The translations under genes and the position numbers were made by a program. Of a DNA stretch of 64,000 bases, positions 24,118-31,817 are shown piece by piece. This DNA comes from Desertivibrio insolitus (GTDB taxonomy: Bacteria; Actinomycetota; Actinomycetes; Actinomycetales; Microbacteriaceae): contig NZ_JAFIQW010000007.1 of the NCBI RefSeq assembly GCF_017355965.1, positions 62,001-126,000 on the forward strand, read 5' to 3'. A model generated the notes under the pieces. That model was not told the origin of the DNA, ran no database searches, and saw only the letters and a program-made list of their open reading frames with translations. Position 1 is the first letter of the stretch. The number at the start of each line of letters is the position of its first letter.

Positions 24118-25509
24118 GTGGTCTACACCTCCGAACCCGTCGTGCTGCCCGAACCCGCAGTTGTCGCTGGGCTCGACCACTGGCGCACCCTGCCGATCAA
24201 GCAGCAGCCGACCTGGCCGTCGGCCGAGGAGGCCGCCGCCGCGTCCGCCGAGATCGCGACCATGCCGCCGCTCGTCTTCGCGGGCGAGGTCGACCAGCTG
24301 CGCGAGCGACTGGCGCGCGCGGCCCAGGGCCGTGCCTTCCTGCTGCAGGGCGGCGACTGCGCCGAGACCTTCGCCGGCGCGACCGCGGACCAGATCCGCA
24401 ACCGGGTCAAGACGATCCTGCAGATGGCCGTCGTGCTGACCTACGGCGCCTCGATGCCCGTCATCAAGATGGGCCGCATGGCGGGCCAGTTCGCCAAGCC
24501 GCGCTCGAGCGACACCGAGACCCGAGGCGGCGTCACCCTGCCGGCCTACCGCGGCGACATCGTCAACGGCTACGACTTCACGCCGGAGTCGCGCAACGCC
24601 GACCCGGCCCGCCTGGTGCGCGGCTACCACACGGCCGCGTCGACCCTGAACCTCATCCGCGCGTTCACGCAGGGCGGTTTCGCCGACCTGCGCCAGGTGC
24701 ACAGCTGGAACAAGGGCTTCGCCCAGAACCCCGCCAACGCCCGCTACGAGCACCTCGCGCGCGAGATCGACCGCGCCATCAAGTTCATGGAGGCCGCCGG
24801 CGCCGACTTCGACGAGCTCAAGCGCGTCGAGTTCTACGCGAGCCACGAGGGCCTTCTCATGGACTACGAGCGCCCCATGACGCGGATCGATTCCCGCACG
24901 GGCCTGCCGTACGACACGTCCGCGCACTTCCTCTGGATCGGCGAGCGCACTCGCGAACTCGACGGCGCGCACGTCGACTTCTTCTCGCGCGTCCGCAACC
25001 CCATCGGCGTCAAGCTCGGCCCGTCGACCACACCCGAGGCGATGGAGCGGCTGATCGACAAGCTCGACCCCGAGCGCGAGCCCGGCCGCCTCACCTTCAT
25101 CACGCGGATGGGCGCCGGCAAGATCCGCGACGCCCTGCCGCCGCTGCTCGAGCACATCAAGACCCTGGACGCCACGCCGCTCTGGGTCACCGACCCGATG
25201 CACGGCAACGGGCTCACGACGCCGACCGGCTACAAGACGCGTCGCTTCGACGACGTCGTCGACGAGGTGCGCGGCTTCTTCGAGTCGCACCGCGCCGTCG
25301 GCACGTTCCCCGGCGGCATCCACGTGGAGCTCACGGGCGACGACGTGACCGAGTGCCTCGGCGGGTCGGAGCAGATCGACGAGGAGACCCTCGCGACGCG
25401 CTACGAGTCGCTGTGCGACCCGCGCCTCAACCACATGCAGTCGCTCGAGCTCGCGTTCCTCGTGGCCGAGGAGCTCGGCGGCACGGCGCCGACGACCGCG
25501 GCGCTCTAG
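24118..25509 (+). CDS. aroG: Class II 3-deoxy-7-phosphoheptulonate synthase
   Basis: A 463-residue plant-type (class II) DAHP synthase that condenses phosphoenolpyruvate and erythrose-4-phosphate, the first step of the shikimate pathway. Hallmarks are FLLQGGDCAET near residue 78 (metal-binding Cys), IKMGRMAGQFAKPRS, GRLTFITRMGAGKIRD, and WVTDPMHGNG with metal ligands. The start is GTG 24118 with AAGGA upstream; a TTG 18 bases earlier would overlap that ribosome site. The gene sits next to a PknL-like kinase, as in mycobacteria. Confidence 0.95.
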   Translation: MVYTSEPVVLPEPAVVAGLDHWRTLPIKQQPTWPSAEEAAAASAEIATMPPLVFAGEVDQLRERLARAAQGRAFLLQGGDCAETFAGATADQIRNRVKTILQMAVVLTYGASMPVIKMGRMAGQFAKPRSSDTETRGGVTLPAYRGDIVNGYDFTPESRNADPARLVRGYHTAASTLNLIRAFTQGGFADLRQVHSWNKGFAQNPANARYEHLAREIDRAIKFMEAAGADFDELKRVEFYASHEGLLMDYERPMTRIDSRTGLPYDTSAHFLWIGERTRELDGAHVDFFSRVRNPIGVKLGPSTTPEAMERLIDKLDPEREPGRLTFITRMGAGKIRDALPPLLEHIKTLDATPLWVTDPMHGNGLTTPTGYKTRRFDDVVDEVRGFFESHRAVGTFPGGIHVELTGDDVTECLGGSEQIDEETLATRYESLCDPRLNHMQSLELAFLVAEELGGTAPTTAAL

Positions 25510-25522
25510 CTCGCACACGACG

Positions 25523-25555
25523 AAGCGCCCGGGCGGATGATCCGCCCGGGCGCTT
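25523..25555 (+). terminator. Bidirectional terminator after aroG
   Basis: A perfect 15-bp stem (25523-25537 with 25541-25555), loop TGA, followed by TTCTC. It separates aroG from the convergent kinase gene. Confidence 0.85.
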
Positions 25556-25613
25556 TCTCGTCGCGGGCCTAGCCCGGCGCGAGCGCGCGTCGGGCGCGCT
25601 GGCGCCTGAAGGA

Positions 25614-27572
25614 TCAGACCGACCCGGTGATGGTGATGGTGCTGCCCTTCTTGACCTCCTGGCCGGCGCCGGGGTTGCTGCCGGTCACGGGGATGAAGCC
25701 CCAGCCGCTACGCGGGATGTCGGAGTTGACGGTCACGCTGAAGCCGGCGGCCTCGAGGGTCGAGACGGCCTCGGTGATGACCATGCCGCGCACGTTCGGC
25801 ACCTCGACGAGCTCGGGCCCGAGCGAGACGATGAGCTTGATCGTCCCTCCGGGGCGCAGCGGGTCGTCGTAACGGTAGTTGACCATCGCGCCCTCGGCGA
25901 CGCTGTCGCTGTACCAGTACTCGTACTCGGGATCGACGGTGAGGCCGAGTTCCTGCAGACGCGGGATCACGTCCTCCGGGTCGTCGCCGATCGTGTACGG
26001 CAGCGAGCCGGCCGAGACGTCGAGGTACACGGTCGACTGCTCGAACCAGGTGCCGGACGACGTGAGCGGGTCGGTGAGCGCCTCGTCGCGGTAGGCGCCC
26101 ATGACCGTGCCCTCGGGCACATCCCACGAGAACTGGCGCGCGACGTTCTCCGCGACGACGAAGTTCGCGTCGGTGAGCTGCTGGACGGCCTGGTCCTGCG
26201 GCAGGTTCGTGACGTCGAGCGTCGGCACCTCCGCCGGTCCGGACGACACCACGAGGGTCACCTCGGTGCCGCGCACGAGGCTCTCGCCGGCATCCGGAGT
26301 CGTGCGGAGCACCAGCCCCTCGTCGATCTCTGGCGACGTCTCCGGCTGGGTTTCGTCGGCGACCGCGAGGCCGAGCGCCTCGAGCTCGGCGCGGGCGTCG
26401 TCGGGCGTCGCGCTGACGAGGCTCGGCACCGTGACCTGGCCGCCCGGCCCAGGGCCGAAGTACCAGCCGGTGCCCGCCGCGAGGGCGGTCAGCAGCACGA
26501 GCAGCCCGGCGATCCACGCGCCCCGGCGGCGGCGATTGCTCGCGACGGCGGTGAGTGCGGCGACGGGGGAGGTGGCCGCCGCGTCGCGAGCGGGCTTCTC
26601 CTTCTTCTGCTTCCGCTTCTCGACGGGAGCGGGACGCAGCACCTGCGTCGCGGCCTCGGCGCCGCTGCGGAGGGCCGCCGGCAGCACCGCGGTCCGGTTC
26701 AGCGAGGGCTGCGGTCCGGAGTGGCCGTGCAGCACGCGCTGCACCTCGAACAGCTGGTCGAGCATGACCCGGGCGTCGCGGGGACGCTCGTCGGGCTCGC
26801 GCGCGGTCGCCCACTGCACGAGCTCGTCGAGCTCGGCGGGCACGGAGGGGTTCGCCGTCGACGGCGTCGGCACCGTGTCGTTCGCGTGCTGGTAGGCGAT
26901 CTGCATCGGCTGGTCGCCCTTGAAGGGCTGCTCGCCGGTGAGCATCTCGTAGAGCATGATGCCGACCGCGTAGATATCGCTGCGGGTGTCGGCGATGCCA
27001 CGGGTGACGAGCTCGGGGGAGAGGTATGCGATCGTGCCGAGCAGCGCGGCACCGGTGGCGGTGTTCGCGGTCGCGGCGCGGGCGAGGCCGAAGTCGCCGA
27101 TCTTGATGCGGCCGTCGTCGGCGAGCAGCACGTTCTCGGGCTTCAGGTCGCGGTGCACGATGCCGGCCTTGTGCGCGGCGGCCAGCCCGGAGAGCACGGC
27201 CTCGAGGATGTCGAGGCTCTGCTCGGGCGTGAGCACCTTGTGCTCCTTGAGCAGCTCCCGCAGCGTGATGCCGGGCAGGTACTCCATGACGAGGTACGCC
27301 ATGTCGAGTTCCTGGCCCTGGTCGAAGACCCCGACGACGTTCGGGTGCGACAGCCGCGCGGCCGAGCGGGCCTCCTGGATGAAGCGCTGCTTGAAGGCGA
27401 CGTCGTCGGCGAGGTGGTGGTGCATCACCTTCATCGCGACGCGGCGCTCGAGGCGTAGATCGGTCGCGAGGTACACGGTCGCCATGCCACCGCGGGCGAT
27501 GCGTGAGCGCACCTGATAGCGGCCGTCGATCAGACGGCCGATCATGGGATCGGTCGTGTTCGTGCTGCTCAC
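25614..27572 (-). CDS. pknL: PASTA-domain Ser/Thr protein kinase, PknL-like
   Basis: A 652-residue membrane kinase. The kinase domain has the Gly loop IARGGMATVYLA, Lys 48 in VAMKVM, HRDLKPENVLL, DFGLARA and a Ser/Thr-rich activation loop before YLSPEL. A linker rich in Arg/Lys leads to one transmembrane helix (WIAGLLVLLTALAAGTGWYF) and four extracellular PASTA repeats, which in related kinases sense muropeptides or lipid II. Downstream of it (in gene order) are the Rv2175c-like and polyprenyl synthase genes, as around mycobacterial pknL. The GTG at 27572 is 7 bases after a TAGACT box. Confidence 0.93.
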   Translation of the reverse strand: MSSTNTTDPMIGRLIDGRYQVRSRIARGGMATVYLATDLRLERRVAMKVMHHHLADDVAFKQRFIQEARSAARLSHPNVVGVFDQGQELDMAYLVMEYLPGITLRELLKEHKVLTPEQSLDILEAVLSGLAAAHKAGIVHRDLKPENVLLADDGRIKIGDFGLARAATANTATGAALLGTIAYLSPELVTRGIADTRSDIYAVGIMLYEMLTGEQPFKGDQPMQIAYQHANDTVPTPSTANPSVPAELDELVQWATAREPDERPRDARVMLDQLFEVQRVLHGHSGPQPSLNRTAVLPAALRSGAEAATQVLRPAPVEKRKQKKEKPARDAAATSPVAALTAVASNRRRRGAWIAGLLVLLTALAAGTGWYFGPGPGGQVTVPSLVSATPDDARAELEALGLAVADETQPETSPEIDEGLVLRTTPDAGESLVRGTEVTLVVSSGPAEVPTLDVTNLPQDQAVQQLTDANFVVAENVARQFSWDVPEGTVMGAYRDEALTDPLTSSGTWFEQSTVYLDVSAGSLPYTIGDDPEDVIPRLQELGLTVDPEYEYWYSDSVAEGAMVNYRYDDPLRPGGTIKLIVSLGPELVEVPNVRGMVITEAVSTLEAAGFSVTVNSDIPRSGWGFIPVTGSNPGAGQEVKKGSTITITGSV

Positions 27573-27579
27573 GGCCGAG

Positions 27580-27585
27580 AGTCTA
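27580..27585 (-). promoter_or_regulatory. -10 box of the pknL-like gene
   Basis: TAGACT on the minus strand ends 7 bases before the GTG at 27572. Confidence 0.55.
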
Positions 27586-27642
27586 CGAAGACGGATGCCG
27601 CGGGGCGGTCCTTGACACGGCGTTCCGGCAACTGACCGCCGC

Positions 27643-28647
27643 TCAGCCGAGCTGGTCGAGCCACGCCCACGCCGACTTCTCCCACTTCGCGTACGCGTCG
27701 GGGTGCGCCGAGACCTGCACGGCCTGGGCGGCGCGGGTCACCGTCATCGACGACCAGCCGCGGATGTCGAGCAGCCCCGGGGCATCCGGAGTGCCCTTGA
27801 AGAAGAGGTACGTCGCGTGCCGTCGCTTCATGAGGTCGTCGCGCTCGCCCCAGCCCTGGCTCGGGCGCTGCTGGAAGAGCCCCACCGAGTCGCGGTCGCC
27901 GTGGTCGATGTTGCGGAGGCTCGACTCCTGCATGGCGGTCGCGAGTGCGATGACGATGCCGTAGTCGCTGACGCCGAGCTCGCGCGCGACGTCGATGATG
28001 ATGCCGGCGTTCTCGCGCTGCGGCGCGTTGAGGGCCACCACCGTCGACGCGGGGGTCTTCGCGGGGATGGTCAGCGTGCGGCCGGGGAAGATGATGCTCG
28101 ACCAGGTGAGCCCGTTGGCGTCGAGCAGGGCCTGCTGGCGCACGCCGAAGCGTTCGGCGATCGACTCGATCGTGTCGCCCTTCGCGATCGTGTAGCGGCC
28201 CGCGGTCGCGGTGGGGCTCGTGCTGGCGGTCGACGCGGCGGCGGCCGCGCTCGGCAGCACGAGCGTCTGGCCGGGGTGGATCAGGGTCGACCAGCCGAGG
28301 CCGTTGGCGGTGAGCACCGAGACCGTCGAGAGGCCGTAGCGGCCGGCGATCGCGCTGATCGTCTCGCCGGCGCGGACCGTGTGGGTCGCGGGCACTGCCG
28401 CCGTCTTCACAGGGGCGGCGTGGCGCGCGACGGGGGCGACGTGGCTCGCGACGGGAGCGACGCGGGCGGCGGTGCGCGCGGAGGGCTGGGGGGAGGTGGC
28501 CGCGTGCCGACGGGTGTCGTCAGCCTGAGCGGGAGTCGGAGCGACGAGGCTGACGGCGACGGCGCCGACGATCGCGATCGGCAGGGTGGCTGCCGCCCGG
28601 TTGTTGCGGTTCCTGCCGGTTCGTCCGGTCGCACCCGTGTCGTTCAT
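27643..28647 (-). CDS. Secreted LysM protein with lytic transglycosylase-like C-terminal domain
   Basis: A 334-residue exported protein. A basic N-terminus and hydrophobic core (LPIAIVGAVAVSLVAPT) end in PAQA-DD, a good signal peptidase I site. Two LysM peptidoglycan-binding domains follow (HTVRAGETISAIAGRYG and RYTIAKGDTIESIAERFG), joined by Ser/Ala linkers. The C-terminal ~110 residues contain ALATAMQESSLRNIDHGD and DSVGLFQQRPSQGWG, a pattern of actinobacterial transglycosylase-like domains with Glu as likely catalytic residue. It probably binds and trims cell wall outside the membrane. A GGGAGGG ribosome site precedes ATG 28647. Confidence 0.85.
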   Translation of the reverse strand: MNDTGATGRTGRNRNNRAAATLPIAIVGAVAVSLVAPTPAQADDTRRHAATSPQPSARTAARVAPVASHVAPVARHAAPVKTAAVPATHTVRAGETISAIAGRYGLSTVSVLTANGLGWSTLIHPGQTLVLPSAAAAASTASTSPTATAGRYTIAKGDTIESIAERFGVRQQALLDANGLTWSSIIFPGRTLTIPAKTPASTVVALNAPQRENAGIIIDVARELGVSDYGIVIALATAMQESSLRNIDHGDRDSVGLFQQRPSQGWGERDDLMKRRHATYLFFKGTPDAPGLLDIRGWSSMTVTRAAQAVQVSAHPDAYAKWEKSAWAWLDQLG

Positions 28648-28689
28648 CGAAGCCCTCCCCTTGGCTCGCTGGACCATTCCCCGGGAAAC

Positions 28690-28717
28690 GCTGTCACAGC
28701 AGTAGGGGCGTGTCAAC
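28690..28717 (-). promoter_or_regulatory. Candidate promoter/operator of the LysM gene
   Basis: On the minus strand TTGACA (28717-28712) is followed after 17 bases by CAGCGT. An 11-base palindrome GCTGTCACAGC (28690-28700) overlaps the -10 region and could be an operator; it recalls half sites of CRP/GlxR-type regulators but is not a full site. Confidence 0.4.
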
Positions 28718-28790
28718 GCGAGTGACGGATGTGACGACCGTTATATTGCGCCGCGCTCCGGTCGGCTCGGCTCCCCGGCGCCGGGTCTGG

Positions 28791-28796
28791 CACTCT
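28791..28796 (+). promoter_or_regulatory. -10-like box of the Rv2175c-like gene
   Basis: CACTCT ends 7 bases before the GTG at 28804. The first base deviates from the usual T. Confidence 0.35.
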
Positions 28797-28803
28797 AGGG
28801 ACC

Positions 28804-29145
28804 GTGAGCGATGCCGCAGAGATCTCCTGGCTGACCGTTCCCGACCTCGTCGAGCGGCTGGGCGTCGGCCCCGGCCGCATCCGCCGCCTCATCGAGGAGA
28901 GGATCCTCCTCGCGCAGCGGCGCGACGGCGTGCTCAAGGTGCCCGAGCTGTTCCTCTCGGGCGACGAGCCGCTGCACGAACTGCGCGGCACACTGATCGT
29001 GCTCGCCGACGCCGGCTTCACCGACGACGAGGCGATGAACTGGCTGCTCGCCAAGGACGACACGCTCGGCACGAGCCCGATCGAGGCGCTGCGTAGCGGG
29101 CGCAAGGCCGAGGTGCGCCGCGTCGCCCAGGCACTCGGCTTCTAG
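28804..29145 (+). CDS. Rv2175c-family DNA-binding protein
   Basis: A 113-residue protein: WLTVPDLVERLGVGPGRIRRLIEERIL is an N-terminal winged helix-turn-helix, then LKVPELFLSG and the C-terminal block GTLIVLADAGFTDDEAMNWLLAKDDTLGTSPIEALRSGRKAEVRRVAQALGF. The C-terminal antitoxin-like region and size match Rv2175c, a DNA-binding substrate of the mycobacterial kinase PknL. The pknL-like gene lies 1.2 kb away, which supports the same partnership. Regulated genes are unknown. Confidence 0.85.
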   Translation: MSDAAEISWLTVPDLVERLGVGPGRIRRLIEERILLAQRRDGVLKVPELFLSGDEPLHELRGTLIVLADAGFTDDEAMNWLLAKDDTLGTSPIEALRSGRKAEVRRVAQALGF

Positions 29146-29165
29146 GGGACGCTGCGGCGGGCGCC

Positions 29166-30275
29166 TCAGGAGGTGCGGCGGCTCGCCCGGTCGGCGAGCT
29201 CGAGCAGGCGCTCCCGAGCGACCTCGGTGATCGGTGCCGTGCGCACCGCGGACGTCGCGAGCCCGACGTTGTAGGCAATGAGCTTCTCCACCGCGTCGAC
29301 CGCGCCGCTGTCGCGGATGGCGAGTTGCAGCATCCGGATCTGCTCGTCGTCGAGCGCGGGGTCGCCGAGCAGTTCGTCGAGCAGTCGCCGGCCCGTCGGG
29401 GGCAGCTTCGCCCGGGCGATCGCGATGAGCACGGTGCGCTTGCCCTCGCGCAGATCGTCGCCGCTCGGTTTGCCCGTCGTCGCGGGGTCGCCGAAGACCC
29501 CGAGCAGGTCGTCACGCAACTGGAACGCGACGCCCAGCGGGAGGCCGAAGTCGCTGAGCGCGGTGAGCTGCTCCTGCGTCGCGCCGCCCATGGCGGCCCC
29601 GATCAGCAGCGGGGCCTCGACGGAGTACTTCGCCGACTTGTAGACGATGACGCGCTGTGCCCGGGGGAGCAGGTCCGACTCCGCCTGCACCGACCAGGAC
29701 CGCTCCTCGAGGATGTCGAGGTACTGCCCGGCCGTGACCTCCGTGCGCATGCGGTTGAACTCCGTGCGCGCGGCACGCGACGCCGCCGGGTTCGTGAGCA
29801 GGGAGAGGGCCTGGTCGAACACCTCGTCGCTCCAGACGAGCAGGAGGTCGCCGAGGAGGATCGCGGAGGAGCGCCCGAAGTCGGAGCCGTCGCCGGTCCA
29901 GCCCGAGGTGCCGTGCAGGCCCTCGAAGCGGCGGTGCGCCGCGGGAAGGCCGCGGCGGGTGTCGCTGCGGTCGATGATGTCGTCGTGCACGAGGGCCGCG
30001 GCCTGGAAGAACTCGAGGGCGCTGGCCGCGAGCACGACCGCTTCGAGGTCGCCCGTGCCGCTGCCGATCGGCTCGACGGGCTCGCCGCAGACGGCCTGCC
30101 AGCCCCAGTAGCAGAACAGCGCGCGGAACCTCTTGCCGCCCCTGAGCAGCTCGCGGCCCCAGTCGGCGAACGGAGCCAGCTCGGGGGTGATATCGAGAAG
30201 AGTCGCAGCCTGCGCGTCTAGCGTCTCATCAATGCGCGACTGGATGACATCGACCAACCGCGTACTCTCAGCCAC
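29166..30275 (-). CDS. Polyprenyl diphosphate synthase (trans-isoprenyl type)
   Basis: A 369-residue prenyl chain elongase. The first Asp-rich motif is VHDDIIDRSDTRRG, the second is FQLRDDLLGVFGDPATTGKPSGDDL followed by REGKRT. These bind allylic diphosphate and isopentenyl diphosphate through Mg. It makes geranylgeranyl or a longer diphosphate; the residues before the first motif (SALEFFQAAALVHDD) carry two Phe-type bulky residues, which fits a short to medium product but is not proof. Synteny matches the mycobacterial idsA2-Rv2175c-pknL region. GTG start at 30275. Confidence 0.9.
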   Translation of the reverse strand: MAESTRLVDVIQSRIDETLDAQAATLLDITPELAPFADWGRELLRGGKRFRALFCYWGWQAVCGEPVEPIGSGTGDLEAVVLAASALEFFQAAALVHDDIIDRSDTRRGLPAAHRRFEGLHGTSGWTGDGSDFGRSSAILLGDLLLVWSDEVFDQALSLLTNPAASRAARTEFNRMRTEVTAGQYLDILEERSWSVQAESDLLPRAQRVIVYKSAKYSVEAPLLIGAAMGGATQEQLTALSDFGLPLGVAFQLRDDLLGVFGDPATTGKPSGDDLREGKRTVLIAIARAKLPPTGRRLLDELLGDPALDDEQIRMLQLAIRDSGAVDAVEKLIAYNVGLATSAVRTAPITEVARERLLELADRASRRTS

Positions 30276-30281
30276 GCGCCT

Positions 30282-30287
30282 AGCCTA
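30282..30287 (-). promoter_or_regulatory. -10 box of the polyprenyl synthase gene
   Basis: TAGGCT on the minus strand ends 6 bases before the GTG at 30275. Confidence 0.55.
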
Positions 30288-30304
30288 GCCGCGGGGCGGG
30301 GACT

Positions 30305-30310
30305 TACAAT
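30305..30310 (+). promoter_or_regulatory. -10 box of the DUF3040 gene
   Basis: TACAAT lies 45 bases before the ATG at 30356; GAGGGGA is the ribosome site of this leadered message. Confidence 0.5.
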
Positions 30311-30355
30311 CGAGACCCATTCGATGCGTCGATCCCGTGAAACGAGGGGAACAAG

Positions 30356-30733
30356 ATGCCACTTTCCGAGCAGGAGCAGCGCCTTCTCGAGGAGATGGAG
30401 CGCAGCCTCTACCAGAACGATGCCGACTTCGTGGCAACGGTCGGTGCTTCTCGTGGCCGGGTCAACTACACGATGCTCGTCGTCGGGATCCTCGTCGGCG
30501 TGCTCGGCGTGGCCGCCCTGGTCACCGGCGTCGTGATCCAGCAGACCGTCGTCGGCATCCTCGGCTTCGTCGTGATGTTCGTGGGCGTCCTGCTCGCCGT
30601 CACCCCCTCGCGCCGCATGCCCGCCCCGTCCGCCCGCTCGGCGTCGAGCGGTCGTGCGCCTCGCGGACGCGCCTCCTTCATGGACCGCATCAACGAGCGC
30701 TGGGACCGTCGGATGGACGACCGCGAACGCTGA
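30356..30733 (+). CDS. DUF3040 family membrane protein
   Basis: A 125-residue protein beginning MPLSEQEQRLLEEMERSLY, the nearly invariant N-terminus of DUF3040, followed by a short loop and two transmembrane helices (YTMLVVGILVGVLGVAALVTG and IVGILGFVVMFVGVLLAV). The C-terminus is a basic, disordered tail. The family is confined largely to actinobacteria and lies very often just upstream of the dcw cluster, as here; its role is not known. A good hairpin terminator follows. Confidence 0.9.
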   Translation: MPLSEQEQRLLEEMERSLYQNDADFVATVGASRGRVNYTMLVVGILVGVLGVAALVTGVVIQQTVVGILGFVVMFVGVLLAVTPSRRMPAPSARSASSGRAPRGRASFMDRINERWDRRMDDRER

Positions 30734-30752
30734 TCGCCAACTGAACCTCTAG

Positions 30753-30781
30753 AAAGGGTCGGCCTACGGGCCGGCCCTTTT
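30753..30781 (+). terminator. Terminator after the DUF3040 gene
   Basis: A 12-bp stem with one T-G wobble (30753-30764 with 30769-30780), loop TACG, followed by TT. It insulates the dcw cluster from upstream transcription. Confidence 0.8.
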
Positions 30782-30782
30782 C

Positions 30783-31210
30783 CCGTTTTCCGGCGCCGAC
30801 CGGACTAGGCACGGCCCGAGCGAACGTTCCGCCGCGCGCTCTGCGGTGCCCTCTCGGAGCCTGTCCTCCCTTCCGCTCCACGCGCCGCGACGCCCGTCAT
30901 TCCGGGCGCTCCCGTGCCCGCTGCCGGATGACGCGCCCGTGACCCCCGAACGCCGGCTGCCGCGGAGGGCTGCCGCATCCACCTCGAGCTCCCGCATTCC
31001 TCCACTGTCCTCCCCGCGGATCCTCCATCCGGCTCCACTTCGACTGCGAGCGCCGTAAAACAGCCGCGCTTTCTTCGCGCGAGCGGCTATCGCGGCGCCG
31101 GAAGGGGCGAGCGGGAGTCCGGCCGCCCCCATTCCCCTCCACCGTGCTCCTGCCGCGGAATTCCGGGGCAGAAGCAGTGCCGTTACCCGTGAAATGGGGG
31201 TGAACTCTTC
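30783..31210. other. About 430 bases of non-coding spacer before the dcw promoter
   Basis: No ORF here has a family-like sequence, ribosome site or third-position GC pattern I would accept. The only structure I see is a weak imperfect hairpin at 31062-31086 (AGCCGC...GCGGCT). It may carry extended promoter elements of the dcw cluster or an unrecognised small RNA. Confidence 0.5.
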
Positions 31211-31214
31211 CGTT

Positions 31215-31245
31215 CGGTGGTGCTGAGTGGAGTAGAGTGGAGGAG
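31215..31245 (+). promoter_or_regulatory. MraZ box and dcw promoter
   Basis: GTGG occurs at 31217, 31227 and 31237, exactly 10 bases apart, in the contexts GGTGG, AGTGG and AGTGG. MraZ proteins bind direct repeats with this 10-base period upstream of their own gene. A -10-like TAGAGT (31233-31238) sits inside the array, so binding would block RNA polymerase. The mraZ ATG is 37 bases downstream of the last repeat. Confidence 0.7.
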
Positions 31246-31281
31246 AATTCCACGTGGCCGGACGGGAAGAGGGGGTGCGCC

Positions 31282-31713
31282 ATGTTCCTGGGCACCTACT
31301 CGCCCAAGCTCGACGAGAAGGGGCGCATCATCCTTCCGGCCAAGTTCTGGGCAGAGCTCGAGGGCGGCGTCGTCCTCACTCGCGGCCAGGAGCGGTGCGT
31401 CTACGTCTTCAGCCGTGGCGAGTTCGAGCGCATGCACGAGGCGATCCGGCAGTCGCCCGTCACCAACAAGGGCGCCCGCGACTACATGCGTCTGTTCCTC
31501 TCGGGCGCGAGCGACGAGGTCCCCGACAAGCAGCGCCGCGTCACGATCCCCGCGCACCTGCGCACCTGGGCGGGTCTCGACCGCGAGCTCGTCGTGATCG
31601 GCGCCGGCAACCGCGCCGAGATCTGGGACGCCGAGGCCTGGAACGCCTACTACGAGGAGCAGGAGGCGGCCTTCGCCGACACCACCGAGGAGGTGATCCC
31701 GGGACTGTTCTGA
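31282..31713 (+). CDS. mraZ: Transcriptional regulator MraZ
   Basis: A 143-residue protein of the usual length. It has two copies of the MraZ/AbrB-like fold: [21 protein letters not shown] at the N-terminus and [26 protein letters not shown] in the second half. MraZ forms a ring that binds repeated GTGG/TGGG boxes and represses the division and cell wall operon. The ATG at 31282 was chosen over a GTG within the MraZ box because it begins the conserved domain and follows GAGGGGG. First gene of the dcw cluster. Confidence 0.95.
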   Translation: MFLGTYSPKLDEKGRIILPAKFWAELEGGVVLTRGQERCVYVFSRGEFERMHEAIRQSPVTNKGARDYMRLFLSGASDEVPDKQRRVTIPAHLRTWAGLDRELVVIGAGNRAEIWDAEAWNAYYEEQEAAFADTTEEVIPGLF

Positions 31714-31740
31714 CCCTTCGGGCGTGACTCCCAGCCGATC

Positions 31741-31793
31741 GCCCTGGCACACCTTCCCCGGTGCCAGGTCGGGCCGGATGGGGATCAGGCCCT
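31741..31793 (+). ncRNA. Structured leader between mraZ and rsmH (candidate mraW RNA motif)
   Basis: Two adjacent hairpins: an 8-bp stem (31743-31750 with 31761-31768, loop ACCTTCCCCG) and a 5-bp stem (31771-31775 with 31788-31792, loop GGATGGGGATCA). The loops are complementary (TCCCC at 31755-31759, GGGGA at 31780-31784), so a kissing interaction is possible. A conserved cis-acting RNA called the mraW motif has been described at this place in some actinobacteria; identity with it is inferred from position only. Confidence 0.45.
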
Positions 31794-31817
31794 GAGGTTC
31801 CAGAACGAGGGAACAGG

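Noticed and set aside
28648-28803. A c-di-AMP (ydaO-type) riboswitch before the LysM gene, as found before some actinobacterial wall hydrolase genes.
   Set aside because: The leader is only ~40-70 bases and lacks the conserved core; there is no room for the fold.
30764-31132. A 122-codon minus-strand ORF in the spacer before mraZ.
   Set aside because: It runs into the DUF3040 terminator hairpin, has a Gly/Arg/Ser-biased product and no ribosome site.
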